A DNA stretch of 64,000 nucleotides from Mesorhizobium hawassense (GCF_003289945.1 NZ_QMBP01000013.1:1-64000); one strand, 5' to 3'; shown: positions 34,464 to 44,368, counted from the stretch's first letter. Numbers and translations: made by a program. Notes: a model not told the origin generated them from the letters alone.

Positions 34464-36137
34464 ATGACCATCAATCTGCAAAAGCCGGACATCACCGAGC
34501 TTAAGCCCCGCATCACCGTGTTCGGTGTCGGCGGCGGCGGCGGCAATGCCGTGAACAACATGATCACAGCCGGCTTGCGCGGCGTCGAGTTCGTGGTGGC
34601 CAACACCGATGCTCAGGCGCTGACCATGTCGAAGGCCGAGCGGCTGATCCAGCTCGGCGCGCATGTCACCGAGGGTCTCGGCGCCGGCTCGCAGCCGGAA
34701 GTCGGCCGCGCGGCGGCGGAAGAGTGCATCGACGAGATCATCGATCACCTGTCCAACACCCATATGTGCTTCGTCACCGCCGGCATGGGCGGCGGCACCG
34801 GCACGGGCGCTGCTCCGGTCGTTGCCCGCGCGGCGCGCGAGAAGGGCATCCTCACCGTGGGCGTCGTCACCAAGCCGTTCCACTTCGAAGGCCAGCGCCG
34901 CATGAAGACGGCCGACATGGGCATCGAGGAATTGCAGAAATGCGTCGACACCCTGATCGTCATCCCCAACCAGAACCTGTTCCGGCTGGCCAATGACAAG
35001 ACCACCTTCGCCGATGCCTTCGCCATGGCCGACCAGGTGCTCTATTCTGGCGTTGCCTGCATTACCGACCTGATGGTCAAGGAAGGCCTGATCAACCTCG
35101 ACTTCGCCGACGTCCGTTCCGTGATGCGCGAGATGGGCAAGGCGATGATGGGCACTGGCGAGGCTTCGGGCGAGGGCCGCGCGATGGCCGCGGCCGAAGC
35201 CGCGATCGCCAACCCGCTGCTCGACGAGACCTCGATGAAGGGCGCCAAGGGCCTGCTGATCTCGATCACAGGCGGCCGCGACCTGACCCTGTTCGAAGTC
35301 GACGAAGCCGCGACCCGCATCCGCGAGGAGGTCGACCAGGACGCCAACATCATCCTGGGCGCTACTTTCGACGAGGAGCTGGAAGGCGTGATCCGCGTGT
35401 CGGTCGTCGCCACCGGCATCGACAAGTCGGCCGCCGAAATCGCCGCGGCGCCGATCTCGATCCGCGCGCCGCAGAAGCCGGCCGCCCGTCCGGTGGCTCC
35501 GGCCGCTGAAATCCGCCCGGCGCCAGTGCAGCAGCAGGCCTACGAGCCCCGCGCGGTCGATCCGGTCGCCGAGGCAATCCAGCTTGCCGAGGCAAACGCC
35601 GCCGCCATGGCGCAGCCGCGTCAGGCCCCGGTCGACGACTTCCGGCCGCAGAGCAAGATCTTCCAGGCTCCGCCGGCGCAGCCGCAGCCACAGCCTGTGG
35701 TGCCGCAGCAGGTCATGCAGCAGCCCGCGCCGCAGCGCGAGATGCCGCAGCGCGAGATGCCGCAGCCGGTGGCCGCGGCGCCGCAGCGCATGCCGCGCGT
35801 GGAAGATTTTCCGCCGGTGGTAAGGGCCGAGGTCGAAGCCAAGACCCGCCCGGCGGATCATGAGAACAGCGGTCCGATGGGGCTGATCAAGCGGCTGACC
35901 AACGGCCTTACGCGCCGCGAGGAAGAGCCGGCCCGGCTCCAGCCGGCCCAGCCGCGCGAACCGAAGCTGCGCCAGGCCGCGCCGGAAATGCGCCGTCTCG
36001 CCAGCCAGGATCCGCAGCTCTACGCGCCGCGCCGGGGCCAGCTCGACGAGCAGGGCCGGCTGACGCCGCAGGCCCGCACGGTCCAGGAAGACGATCAGCT
36101 GGAGATTCCGGCGTTCCTGCGCCGCCAGGCCAACTGA
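34464..36137 (+). CDS. ftsZ: FtsZ, tubulin-like division GTPase
   Basis: 557 aa. The GTPase domain carries GGGTGTG at 109-115 and the T7 loop NLDFADV near 215. A long Pro/Gln/Ala-rich linker (about 335-520) is followed by the conserved C-terminal peptide EIPAFLRRQAN, which binds FtsA. The length is typical of Rhizobiales FtsZ1. The linker contains an exact 15-base tandem duplication (35730-35759) encoding PQREM twice. AAAGGACGGAGAC precedes the ATG. Confidence 0.97.
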   Translation: MTINLQKPDITELKPRITVFGVGGGGGNAVNNMITAGLRGVEFVVANTDAQALTMSKAERLIQLGAHVTEGLGAGSQPEVGRAAAEECIDEIIDHLSNTHMCFVTAGMGGGTGTGAAPVVARAAREKGILTVGVVTKPFHFEGQRRMKTADMGIEELQKCVDTLIVIPNQNLFRLANDKTTFADAFAMADQVLYSGVACITDLMVKEGLINLDFADVRSVMREMGKAMMGTGEASGEGRAMAAAEAAIANPLLDETSMKGAKGLLISITGGRDLTLFEVDEAATRIREEVDQDANIILGATFDEELEGVIRVSVVATGIDKSAAEIAAAPISIRAPQKPAARPVAPAAEIRPAPVQQQAYEPRAVDPVAEAIQLAEANAAAMAQPRQAPVDDFRPQSKIFQAPPAQPQPQPVVPQQVMQQPAPQREMPQREMPQPVAAAPQRMPRVEDFPPVVRAEVEAKTRPADHENSGPMGLIKRLTNGLTRREEEPARLQPAQPREPKLRQAAPEMRRLASQDPQLYAPRRGQLDEQGRLTPQARTVQEDDQLEIPAFLRRQAN

Positions 36138-36155
36138 TTTGATCGGCAGGTCGCC

Positions 36156-36225
36156 GATCGTCGATACAGCGTGCCGCTGATCGTCGATACAACGTACCGT
36201 TGATCGTTAACGATATATAACGGTT
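36156..36225 (+). repeat. Tandem 23-base repeat, three units, downstream of ftsZ
   Basis: Units start at 36156, 36179 and 36202. The first two share GATCGTCGATACA.CGT.CCG and differ at only three positions. The third has diverged to GATCGTTAACGATATATAAC. It lies between the ftsZ stop and its terminator, so it is transcribed as the ftsZ 3' UTR. Confidence 0.75.
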
Positions 36226-36230
36226 GTTAA

Positions 36231-36266
36231 CAGGCAGACGACAAATCGTCTGCCTGTTGCTTTTTA
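36231..36266 (+). terminator. Rho-independent terminator after ftsZ
   Basis: CAGGCAGACGA-CAAA-TCGTCTGCCTG, a perfect 11-bp stem, followed by TTGCTTTTT. It closes the dcw cluster and separates lpxC. Confidence 0.93.
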
Positions 36267-36537
36267 AAGCGTATTGAAAACAATGCGTTACGGGCCTGTC
36301 CTCGCGTCTTCCCGTGGTTACACGAGGTAAGAAACCGTGATTTGGAGTCTCCGGGGCGGGCCATTATCTTCGCCTCGGACTAAAGTCGGCTTGCCGGGAT
36401 TCGGGGAGTAGCACTGCCTGCCGATCAGAAAGAGCCGCATGCTCTTGCTTATTTTGCCGCCTTTGCGCGAGCGCCAGACCATCCATCTGGCTGCAAGATA
36501 CCCAAGGCCGATCGAGCGGACGCAAGCATTAGGGCGC

Positions 36538-37485
36538 ATGGGGTTACTCTTGCACGACTATCAGACGACAGTGAAATCGCGCGCGACGCTGACTGGCATC
36601 GGCGTCCATAGCGGCACCCCAGTCACCGTTCAGTTCCTGCCGGCCGACGCCGACACGGGTATCGTCTTCCATCTTTCGAATGGCAGCGGGAGCGGCGAGT
36701 TCCGTGCTCTCGTCGCCGAAGTCGGTGCCACCGATCTTTGCACGATGCTCGGCGATCCGGCAGGCGAGCATATCGGCACGGTCGAGCACCTGATGGCCAC
36801 GGTGTTCGGTCTTGGCATAGACAACCTCGTCATCGAGATCGACGGTTCGGAAGTCCCGATTCTCGACGGCAGCGCCATGGCCTTCGTCGAAGCCATCGAC
36901 CAGGCGGGCATCGAGACGCTGGCCGTGAAGCGGCGCTATATCCGCGTCGTCAAGCCGGTGCGCGTGGAAGCCGGTGCGTCCTGGGCGGAGTTCCGCCCCT
37001 ATGACGGCACGCGCTTCGAGGTCGAGATCGATTTCGAAAGCCCGGCGATCGGCCGCCAGCAATTCGCCTCCGACATCAACCCCGACATCTTCCGCCGCGA
37101 CATCGCGCGCGCCCGCACCTTCGGCTTCATGAAGGATGTCGAGCGGCTGTGGGCCGCCGGCTACGCGCTCGGCTCGTCCCTGGAGAATTCGCTGGTCATC
37201 GGTGACGACAACCGCGTCATCAATGTCGGGGGGTTGCGCTATCCCAATGAATTCGCCCGCCACAAGACGCTCGATGCGATGGGCGATCTGGCATTGGCCG
37301 GCGCGCGCTTCATCGGGTGCTTCCGTTCCTATCGCGGCGGCCACCGGATGAACGCCTCGGCATTGCGCCGGCTGCTTTCCGACCGGACGGCTTTCGAGAT
37401 CGTCGAGACGCGGCGCCGCGAGCGCGGCCGCGTCGCCGAGATGATCGCCGTCAGCGGGCCGGTCTACGCGCCCTGGGTCATCTGA
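36538..37485 (+). CDS. lpxC: LpxC, UDP-3-O-acyl-N-acetylglucosamine deacetylase
   Basis: 315 aa zinc enzyme for the committed step of lipid A synthesis. Zinc ligands are visible in GTVEHLMATV (His84) and ARHKTLDAMGD (His242, Asp246), and the catalytic His in RGGHRMN (His269). The N-terminal HDYQTTVKSRATLTGIGVHSG is typical. AGGGCGC precedes the ATG; the upstream frame from 36439 has no family similarity. Confidence 0.96.
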   Translation: MGLLLHDYQTTVKSRATLTGIGVHSGTPVTVQFLPADADTGIVFHLSNGSGSGEFRALVAEVGATDLCTMLGDPAGEHIGTVEHLMATVFGLGIDNLVIEIDGSEVPILDGSAMAFVEAIDQAGIETLAVKRRYIRVVKPVRVEAGASWAEFRPYDGTRFEVEIDFESPAIGRQQFASDINPDIFRRDIARARTFGFMKDVERLWAAGYALGSSLENSLVIGDDNRVINVGGLRYPNEFARHKTLDAMGDLALAGARFIGCFRSYRGGHRMNASALRRLLSDRTAFEIVETRRRERGRVAEMIAVSGPVYAPWVI

Positions 37486-37787
37486 GGCGGTTTCGCGTCA
37501 CAGACCTCGGCCGCGGCGTTTCCAGGCCTTGCAGCATGTAACGGTTCCTTTGCCACCTTCTGGCAGGGTTTGCGAAGGATATCGCAAGACGCGGCCGCCG
37601 GTTTGATCCGGGGCCGGGTGGTGTGGTAATAATACATCACCGGGGCACCAAATCGCGCTCAGATCGCGGCGTCCGGCAGCCGCCACAAAAATGTGCGATT
37701 GGCCGGACATAGCGTTGCCGGGCAAGGGGATAATGGTTTATGGCTTCGGCCCGGACCGAAACGACGCCGAAGGGGCGGAATTCAAAC
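37486..37787. other. About 300-base gap between lpxC and bamD
   Basis: Nothing recognisable as a gene, RNA or terminator was seen. It presumably carries a bamD promoter. An in-frame ATG at 37740 could extend bamD by 16 residues. Confidence 0.4.
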
Positions 37788-38657
37788 ATGTTTTTTTCGC
37801 GAGTTGGTCAATCGGTAGCGCCGCGTCGAGGTGTTTTGTTGGCGCTGTCGGTGGTTGCTCCCACGCTCGTGCTGTCGGCCTGCATGTCTTCCGAGAAGGA
37901 TGTCAACCTGGCGACCTACGTCGACCAGACCGAACCGGCCGACGTTCTCTACAACCAGGGCTTGGCCAACATGAATGCCGGCCGCCTCGATGAGGCGAGC
38001 AAGAAGTTCGACGCCGTCGACCGCCAGCATCCCTATTCCGAATTCGCCCGCAAATCGATGGTGATGGGCGCTTTCGCCGATTATCGCGGTGGCAACTATG
38101 ACGAGGCGATCGGCACCGCGAAGCGCTATCTGACGCTTTATCCGTCGACCGACGAGGCCGCCTACGCGCAATACATCATCGGTTTGAGCTATTACCGGCA
38201 GATCAAGGACGTCACCCAGGACCAGAAGGAAGCGCGCCAGACCATACAGACCATGCAGGAACTGGTGACGCGCTGGCCGGACTCCGAATATGTCCCCGAC
38301 GCCAAGGACAAGATCCGCTTCGCCAACGACCAACTCGCCGGCAAGGAGATGCAGATCGGCCGCTACTATCTCGAGCGCCGCGATTACATCGCCGCCGTGA
38401 AGCGCTTCCGCACCGTCGTCGAGAACTATTCCAACACCCGCCATGTCGAGGAGGCGCTCGCGCGCCTGACCGAGTCCTACTATGCCATGGGCCTGACGTC
38501 GGAAGCGCAGACGGCCGCCGCGGTGCTCGGCAACAACTATCCTGACAGCCAGTGGTACAAGGATTCCTACAAGCTCCTGCAGAGCAACGGGCTTGCGCCG
38601 CGCGAAAATGCCGGGTCGTGGATATCCAAGGCCGGAAAGCTGATCACCGGCGCCTGA
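37788..38657 (+). CDS. bamD: BamD (ComL), outer membrane assembly lipoprotein
   Basis: 289 aa. Lipoprotein signal with lipobox LSAC (Cys32), then TPR repeats (PADVLYNQGLANMNAGRLDEA, GGNYDEAIGTAKRYLTLYP, GRYYLERRDYIAAVKRFRTVV). It should sit on the periplasmic face of the outer membrane in the BAM complex. Start at MFFSRVGQSV is preferred because it leaves a normal signal peptide. Confidence 0.93.
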   Translation: MFFSRVGQSVAPRRGVLLALSVVAPTLVLSACMSSEKDVNLATYVDQTEPADVLYNQGLANMNAGRLDEASKKFDAVDRQHPYSEFARKSMVMGAFADYRGGNYDEAIGTAKRYLTLYPSTDEAAYAQYIIGLSYYRQIKDVTQDQKEARQTIQTMQELVTRWPDSEYVPDAKDKIRFANDQLAGKEMQIGRYYLERRDYIAAVKRFRTVVENYSNTRHVEEALARLTESYYAMGLTSEAQTAAAVLGNNYPDSQWYKDSYKLLQSNGLAPRENAGSWISKAGKLITGA

Positions 38658-38819
38658 AGCTTGCGGACTGGCTGAGGCGTATGTCGCGCTTTTCGGATTG
38701 ATCCGGCGCAAAAACAAAAAGATAGTGCGGCGCTGCGACTCCCTATGGTCGCATGCCACTTGAGGTGTCGCGCTTGAACGGGCCGATGCGACGCGCTCTA
38801 CGTGTCTTGTCTTTTGCGC

Positions 38820-38858
38820 GTGTCGTTGTCCAAACCGGGTCCAATTTGGGCGACATGC
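38820..38858. repeat. Dispersed 42-base palindrome, copy B
   Basis: GTGTCGTTGTCCAAACC and TTTGGGCGACATGC, related to the copies at 3419 and 44641 but with a different centre and a C shorter in the left arm. It ends only 18 bases before the recN start, so it forms the recN leader. Confidence 0.85.
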
Positions 38859-38876
38859 AATAGGTCCGGGTTCCCG

Positions 38877-40550
38877 ATGCTGTCCAGACTATCGATCCGC
38901 GATATCGTCCTGATCGAGAAGCTGGACATCGACTTCCTGCCTGGCCTTTCGGTGCTGACCGGCGAGACCGGCGCCGGCAAATCCATCCTGCTCGATGCTT
39001 TGTCGCTGGCGCTCGGCGCGCGCGGCGATGCCTCGCTCGTCCGCCATGGCGCCGCGCAAGGGCAGGTGATCGCAGTGTTCGACGTGCCGCGCAACCATCC
39101 GGCGCGCGCGCTGCTTGCCGAGAATGCCATCGAGGATGATGGCGACATCATCCTGCGCCGCGTACAGACGGCCGACGGCCGCACGCGCGTCTTCGTCAAC
39201 GACCAGCCCTCCAGCGTCACGCTGATGCGCGATGTCGGTCGCGCGCTGGTCGAGATCCATGGCCAGCATGACGAGCGCGCGCTGGTCGACCCCGGCGCGC
39301 ATCGCGAATTGCTGGACAGTTTCGGCGGCCACCTGGGCGCCGTGCGCGGTACGGGTGAAGCCTGGCGCTACTGGCGAAACTGCGAGCAGGAGCTCTCCCG
39401 GCACCGCGCCAAGGTCGAGGCGGCGGCGCGCGAGGCCGACTATCTGCGCGCCTCCGTCGCCGAACTCGCCAAGCTCGACCCGCAGCCGGGCGAGGAAACG
39501 GAGCTTGCGGACCTGCGCGCGCAGATGATGCGCGTCGAAAAGATCGCCGCTGAAATCCATGACGCGCAGGATGCGCTGTCCGGGCCGTCCTCGCCCTTGC
39601 CGCAGCTTGCCAGCCTGCTGCGGCGGCTGCAGCGCAAGGCGGGCGAAGCGCCGGGCCTGCTCGACGATGTGGTGAAATCGCTCGACGAGGCGATGATCTC
39701 GCTCGATGCGGCGCAGTCCGGCGTCGAAGCAGCGCTTCGCGCCACCGAATATGATCCGCAGCGGCTGGAGAAGGCGGAAGAGCGGCTGTTTGCGCTGCGC
39801 GCCGTTTCGCGCAAGCACAATGTCCCGGTCGACGATCTGGCGCAGCTGCGCGACACGATGGTGGCCGATCTTGCCGATCTCGATGCCGGCGAAGGGCGCC
39901 TGCATGCGCTGGAAAAGCAGGCCGCCGCCGGGCGCGAGGCCTATGATATTTCAGCGGCACAGCTCTCGTCGCTGCGCCATGCGGCGGCGGCGGGCCTGAC
40001 CAAGGCGGTGATGGCGGAACTGCCGGCGCTCAAGCTCGAACGGGCCGAGTTCATCGTCGAGATGGTAAGCAATGCCGAAAGCCGCATGGAAGAAGGCATC
40101 GACCAGGTCGAATTCTGGGTGCGGACCAATCCGGGCACCAGGCCGGGACCGATGATGAAGGTCGCCTCCGGCGGCGAACTCTCTCGCTTCCTCCTGGCGC
40201 TGAAGGTGGCGCTCGCCGATCGCGGCTCGGCGCCGACCCTGGTCTTCGACGAAATCGACACCGGCGTCGGCGGCGCGGTTGCCGACGCCATCGGCCAGCG
40301 GCTGGCGCGGCTGTCGAAGCGGGTGCAGGTGCTTTCGGTGACGCATGCGCCGCAGGTGGCGGCACGCGCGGCAACGCATTTCCTGATCTCGAAATCCGGC
40401 GGCAAGGACCGCGTCGCCACCGGCATCGCCGAAATGGACCGCGCCGCGCGCCAGGAAGAGATCGCCCGCATGCTGGCCGGCGCCACCATCACGGACGAAG
40501 CGCGTGCCGCCGCGGAACGGCTGCTGCGCGAGAATACCGCGGCCGCTTAA
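38877..40550 (+). CDS. recN: RecN, SMC-like DNA repair ATPase
   Basis: 557 aa. Walker A in TGETGAGKSILLDAL, a long central coiled coil (about 160-370), the ABC signature SGGELSRFLLALK, and Walker B TLVFDEIDTGVGG. It acts in double-strand break repair. Start MLSRLSIRDIVLI; no clear ribosome binding site, and the upstream 25 codons come from the repeat. The bamD-recN-ligA order is common in alphaproteobacteria. Confidence 0.95.
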   Translation: MLSRLSIRDIVLIEKLDIDFLPGLSVLTGETGAGKSILLDALSLALGARGDASLVRHGAAQGQVIAVFDVPRNHPARALLAENAIEDDGDIILRRVQTADGRTRVFVNDQPSSVTLMRDVGRALVEIHGQHDERALVDPGAHRELLDSFGGHLGAVRGTGEAWRYWRNCEQELSRHRAKVEAAAREADYLRASVAELAKLDPQPGEETELADLRAQMMRVEKIAAEIHDAQDALSGPSSPLPQLASLLRRLQRKAGEAPGLLDDVVKSLDEAMISLDAAQSGVEAALRATEYDPQRLEKAEERLFALRAVSRKHNVPVDDLAQLRDTMVADLADLDAGEGRLHALEKQAAAGREAYDISAAQLSSLRHAAAAGLTKAVMAELPALKLERAEFIVEMVSNAESRMEEGIDQVEFWVRTNPGTRPGPMMKVASGGELSRFLLALKVALADRGSAPTLVFDEIDTGVGGAVADAIGQRLARLSKRVQVLSVTHAPQVAARAATHFLISKSGGKDRVATGIAEMDRAARQEEIARMLAGATITDEARAAAERLLRENTAAA

Positions 40551-40684
40551 GATTTCTGGACGCTGGCAGGCTGAGTCAGCAGATGGCTGCATCTTGCTGT
40601 TCAGGAATGATTTTTGCGCAAGCCGACTTCATGTCGGCGAATCCTGATTTATAGTGGCCCGCCATAATTCGAGGACCGCGTTTC

Positions 40685-42889
40685 ATGTCGGAAAAACCAG
40701 TCGAGTCGCTGAGCAAAGGCGAGGCCGCGGAGGAGCTTAAGCGGCTCGCGGCGGAGATCGCCGAGCACGACCGGCGCTATCACACCGAGGACGCGCCGAC
40801 GATCTCGGACGCCGAATATGACGCGCTGGCAAGACGCAACCTCGCCATCGAAGAGCGTTTCCCCGACCTCCTTCGTGACGATTCGCCGTCGCGGCGGGTC
40901 GGCGCGCCGCCGGCGGAAGGCTTTGCCAAGGTGCGGCATGCGGTGCCGATGCTGAGCCTCGCCAAGGCCTATACCGACCAGGACGTCACCGACTTCATCG
41001 AGCGCGGGCGGCGCTTCTTCGACCGCGACAAGGACCTCGACATCGCCTTTACCGCCGAACCGAAGATCGACGGGCTGTCGGCCTCGCTGCGCTACGAGAA
41101 CGGCATGTTCGTGCAGGGCGCGACGCGCGGCGACGGTGCCGTCGGCGAGGACATCACCGCCAATCTGAAGACCATTGTCGACATCCCGAAGACGCTGAAG
41201 GGCTCGGGCTGGCCGGAAACGATCGAAATCCGCGGCGAGGTCTACATGACCTATGCAGAATTCGAGGCGCTGAAGCAGCGCTCGGCGGCGGTCGGCGGTC
41301 AGGATTACGTCAATCCGCGCAACACCGCGGCAGGCTCGCTGCGCCAGAAGGATCCGTCGGTCACCGCCAGCCGCAACCTGAAATTCTTCGCCTATGCCTG
41401 GGGCTACACGACAGCGGACCCCGCGCCGACACAGTTCGAAGCGGTGCGGAAATTCGGCGAATGGGGCTTCAAGATCAGTCCGCTGATGGTGCGGGCGCGA
41501 TCGGTCGAGGACCTGATCGATCAATATCACCGGATAGAGGAGCAGCGTTCCTCGCTCGGCTACGACATCGACGGCGTCGTCTACAAAGTCGATCAGCTCG
41601 AGCTGCAGCGCCGCTGGGGCTTCGTCACCGGCGAGCCGCGCTGGGCGGTCGCCCACAAATTCCCGGCCGAGCAGGCGATGACGACGGTCGAGAAGATCGA
41701 CATCCAGGTCGGCCGCACCGGCACGCTGGCGCCGGTGGCGCGGCTGGCGCCGATCACGGTCGGGGGCGTGGTGGTGGAGAACGTCACGCTTCACAACGAG
41801 GATTACATCAAGGGCTTCGACAGCAACGGCCAGCCGATCCGCGACGGCATCGACGTGCGCATCGGCGATACGGTGGTCATCCAGCGGGCTGGGGACGTCA
41901 TCCCACAGATCGTCAGCGTCGTCGTCGACAAGCGGCCGGCTGCTGCCGTGCCTTACGAATTCCCGCATAGCTGCCCGGTCTGCGGCTCGCCGGCGACGCG
42001 CGAGATCAACGAGAAGACCGGCAAGGAGGATTCGCGGCGCCGCTGCACGGGTGAGCTGATCTGCGCCGCCCAGGCCATCGAAAGGCTGCGCCATTTCGTG
42101 TCGCGCGGCGCGCTCGACATCGAAGGCCTGGGCGCCGAAAACATCGACCTCTTCTTCAACTCCGGGCTGGTGAAGACCGCCGCCGATATCTTCACGCTGA
42201 GGGATCGCCGGCCGGCCGTCACCAGGGCCTTGGCCGAGCGGCGCGAGGAACAGGCGCGGCTGCGCGAGGAAGCATCGGGCAAGACGCGCAAGAATGTGCG
42301 CGGCGTCGAGGAGCGCAACTATGAAGGCCTCGACAAATTGTTCGCGGCCATCGACGCGCGCCGCGAGCCGGAGCTCGACCGCTTCATCTTCGCGCTCGGC
42401 ATCCGCCATATCGGCGAGACGACGGCCGCTGTGCTTGCCCGCCAGTTCTCGACCATCGAGGAGCTGATCGGCGTCGGCAAGGAGACGGCAAAGGCGGAAG
42501 ATCCGCACACGGTGTTCCCGTCGATCAACGGCATCGGCGACACGGTAATCAACGCGTTGCGCGACTTCTTCGGCAATGAGCGCAATGACGACGTGCTGGA
42601 CGCCTTGCTCGCGCAGGTTCACCCGAAGCCCTATGTCATGGAAATCTCGGACGACAGCGAGGTTGCCGGCAAGACCATCGTCTTCACCGGCACGCTGGAA
42701 AAGATGACGCGGTCCGAGGCCAAGGCAATGGCGGAACGGCTCGGCGCCAAGGTGGCGGGCTCGGTGTCGGCCAAGACCGATCTGCTGGTGGCCGGGCCGG
42801 GAGCGGGTTCCAAACTGAAACTTGCCGGTGAACTCGGCGTCGAAGTCATCGACGAGGATACCTGGCTGCAGCGGGTCGGCAAGGCGTGA
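40685..42889 (+). CDS. ligA: LigA, NAD-dependent DNA ligase
   Basis: 734 aa. The N-terminal Ia domain is followed by the adenylation Lys in AEPKIDGLSASLRYENG, then an OB fold. The zinc finger has CPVCGS and CTGELICAAQ, then come HhH repeats and a C-terminal BRCT domain (VAGKTIVFTGTLEKMTRSEA). Essential replication ligase. A large antisense frame over this gene is a codon-bias artefact. Confidence 0.97.
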   Translation: MSEKPVESLSKGEAAEELKRLAAEIAEHDRRYHTEDAPTISDAEYDALARRNLAIEERFPDLLRDDSPSRRVGAPPAEGFAKVRHAVPMLSLAKAYTDQDVTDFIERGRRFFDRDKDLDIAFTAEPKIDGLSASLRYENGMFVQGATRGDGAVGEDITANLKTIVDIPKTLKGSGWPETIEIRGEVYMTYAEFEALKQRSAAVGGQDYVNPRNTAAGSLRQKDPSVTASRNLKFFAYAWGYTTADPAPTQFEAVRKFGEWGFKISPLMVRARSVEDLIDQYHRIEEQRSSLGYDIDGVVYKVDQLELQRRWGFVTGEPRWAVAHKFPAEQAMTTVEKIDIQVGRTGTLAPVARLAPITVGGVVVENVTLHNEDYIKGFDSNGQPIRDGIDVRIGDTVVIQRAGDVIPQIVSVVVDKRPAAAVPYEFPHSCPVCGSPATREINEKTGKEDSRRRCTGELICAAQAIERLRHFVSRGALDIEGLGAENIDLFFNSGLVKTAADIFTLRDRRPAVTRALAERREEQARLREEASGKTRKNVRGVEERNYEGLDKLFAAIDARREPELDRFIFALGIRHIGETTAAVLARQFSTIEELIGVGKETAKAEDPHTVFPSINGIGDTVINALRDFFGNERNDDVLDALLAQVHPKPYVMEISDDSEVAGKTIVFTGTLEKMTRSEAKAMAERLGAKVAGSVSAKTDLLVAGPGAGSKLKLAGELGVEVIDEDTWLQRVGKA

Positions 42890-43581
42890 TGGCCAGTACG
42901 TTCAAAGGGTTCGGCTCAAAAGCCATCCCGTTCTTCAAGGCGCTCGACTTCCACCAGAGCCGTGAGTGGTTCCAGGAGAACCGCGACCTCTTCGACCGCG
43001 AACTGCACGGGCCGTTCTGCGATCTCGTCGAGACGCTTAGCGAGCGCTTCGAGGCGGCGAAGCTCGGCTTGCGTGGCGACCGCAAGAAATCACTATTCCG
43101 CATCAATCGCGACGTGCGCTTTGCCAAGGACAAGCGACCCTACAACCGGCATCTGTCGGCGATCCTCTCGCCTGACGGCACCAAGATGTCGCAAGGCGTC
43201 TTCTATGTGCATATCGGGCTGGAACGCTGCTTTGCCGGCGTCGCCTGGTGGCAGCCTGCGCCCGAACTGCTGCAGGCGATGCGCAAGGCGATCGTGACCA
43301 AACCGGCCGCGTTCCGTGGCATGGTCACTTCGCTCAAAAAGGCCGACCTGGAGCTCGATCCGGAGGATCGGCTGAAGCGGCCGCCGCGCGGCTTCGAGGA
43401 CGTTGGCGACGACGACCTCGCCCAGGCGGTGCGCAACCGGCATTTCGTGGTCCGGCACGACATCGACCCCGCGACGATCCATTCTGCGGCGCTGGTCGAC
43501 GATCTCGTCGACTTCACCTTGCGTGCCAAGCCGCTGCTCGACTGGGGCAGGGCGATCCAGGGCACGGCCGTCAAGGCCTGA
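42889..43581 (+). CDS. DUF2461 (TIGR02453) family protein
   Basis: 230 aa soluble protein of unknown function, recognised from FHQSREWFQENRDLF and LFRINRDVRFAKDKRPYNRH. Its ATG shares one base with the ligA stop (TGATG), so it is translationally coupled to ligA. The GTG one codon upstream is a less likely start. No catalytic motif is known for this family. Confidence 0.88.
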   Translation: MASTFKGFGSKAIPFFKALDFHQSREWFQENRDLFDRELHGPFCDLVETLSERFEAAKLGLRGDRKKSLFRINRDVRFAKDKRPYNRHLSAILSPDGTKMSQGVFYVHIGLERCFAGVAWWQPAPELLQAMRKAIVTKPAAFRGMVTSLKKADLELDPEDRLKRPPRGFEDVGDDDLAQAVRNRHFVVRHDIDPATIHSAALVDDLVDFTLRAKPLLDWGRAIQGTAVKA

Positions 43582-43609
43582 CGCCGACGTTGCGGGTCTG
43601 GCTAAGCGC

Positions 43610-44368
43610 CTACATCCGCATCAGCAGGCCGCCGTCGACGGCGAGTTCGATCCCGGTGATGTAGCTGGCCGCGTCCGAGAGCAGGAAGAGCGCGGCATTG
43701 GCCATGTCCTGCGGCGTGCCGATGCGGCCGAGCGGGGTGTAGTCCGCCACGGCGGCACGTTTCTCCTCGGTGTCCCAGCGCGCCTGCAGCGGCGTCAGCG
43801 CCATGCCGGGGCAGATCGCGTTCGAGCGGATGCGCTCGCCGGCAAGCTGCATGGCCAGCGATTTGGACAGCGCGCAGACGCCCGCCTTGGACGCCTGGTA
43901 GGCGTCCTGCGGCTTGGGGTCGCCGCGATACCATTGAATGGTCGAGAAATGCACCATGGCTCCGCCGCGGCCGCCGGCCCGCATTTGCGGGACGACCGCG
44001 CGTGCCGTGTGCACGAAGGACTTCAGATTGATGTTGAAGACCTGGTCCCAGACGTCGAGATCCATCTCCAGAGCCGACTTGTCGCGGCCGAACCAAAGCA
44101 CGCCGGCGACGTTGGCGAGATAGTCGATGCCGCCACGCTCGCGGCCGGCGGCGCCGATGGTCCGCTCGACGAAAGCGGCGTCGGTCAGGTCGCCCTGCGC
44201 GAAGGTCAGCCTGTCATCATAGGCGGCAAGCGAGGCGGGGCGCGACTTGATGTCGATGGCGGTGACGGAAGCGCCGGCATCGAGCAGCGCCAGCGTGATC
44301 GCCTCGCCCATGCCGCCGCCCGCTCCGGTGACGACCGCATGCCTGCCGGTGAAATCAAAGACGATCAT
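43610..44368 (-). CDS. Short-chain dehydrogenase/reductase
   Basis: 252 aa classical SDR. Cofactor motif VVTGAGGGMGEA, structural Asn region YLANVAGVL, catalytic Ser region VHFSTIQWY and YxxxK as YQASK. The Asp after the second strand (VTAIDIKSR) favours NAD. The PGMALTPLQARW region is typical. Substrate unknown. AGAGGGG lies 6 bases before the ATG. Convergent with the DUF2461 gene, with 28 bases between stops and no terminator seen. Confidence 0.88.
   Translation of the reverse strand: MIVFDFTGRHAVVTGAGGGMGEAITLALLDAGASVTAIDIKSRPASLAAYDDRLTFAQGDLTDAAFVERTIGAAGRERGGIDYLANVAGVLWFGRDKSALEMDLDVWDQVFNINLKSFVHTARAVVPQMRAGGRGGAMVHFSTIQWYRGDPKPQDAYQASKAGVCALSKSLAMQLAGERIRSNAICPGMALTPLQARWDTEEKRAAVADYTPLGRIGTPQDMANAALFLLSDAASYITGIELAVDGGLLMRM

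Larger units (their letters stand above)
36138..36537. other. 400-base gap between ftsZ and lpxC
   Basis: It contains the 23-base tandem repeats (36156-36225), the ftsZ terminator (36231-36266) and the lpxC leader. Open frames in it do not resemble coding sequence. The lpxC promoter should lie in 36267-36537; two GANTC sites are at 36345 and 36398. Confidence 0.65.

Noticed and set aside
36207..36230. Possible CtrA box near the ftsZ terminator
   Set aside because: Two TTAA motifs are present but separated by 16 bases, not 7; near-matches at the right spacing have two mismatches.
40649..42622. 657-residue open frame antisense to ligA
   Set aside because: High-GC third-position bias opens the opposite frame; composition is Arg/Asp/Val-rich with no domain, and ligA is certain.
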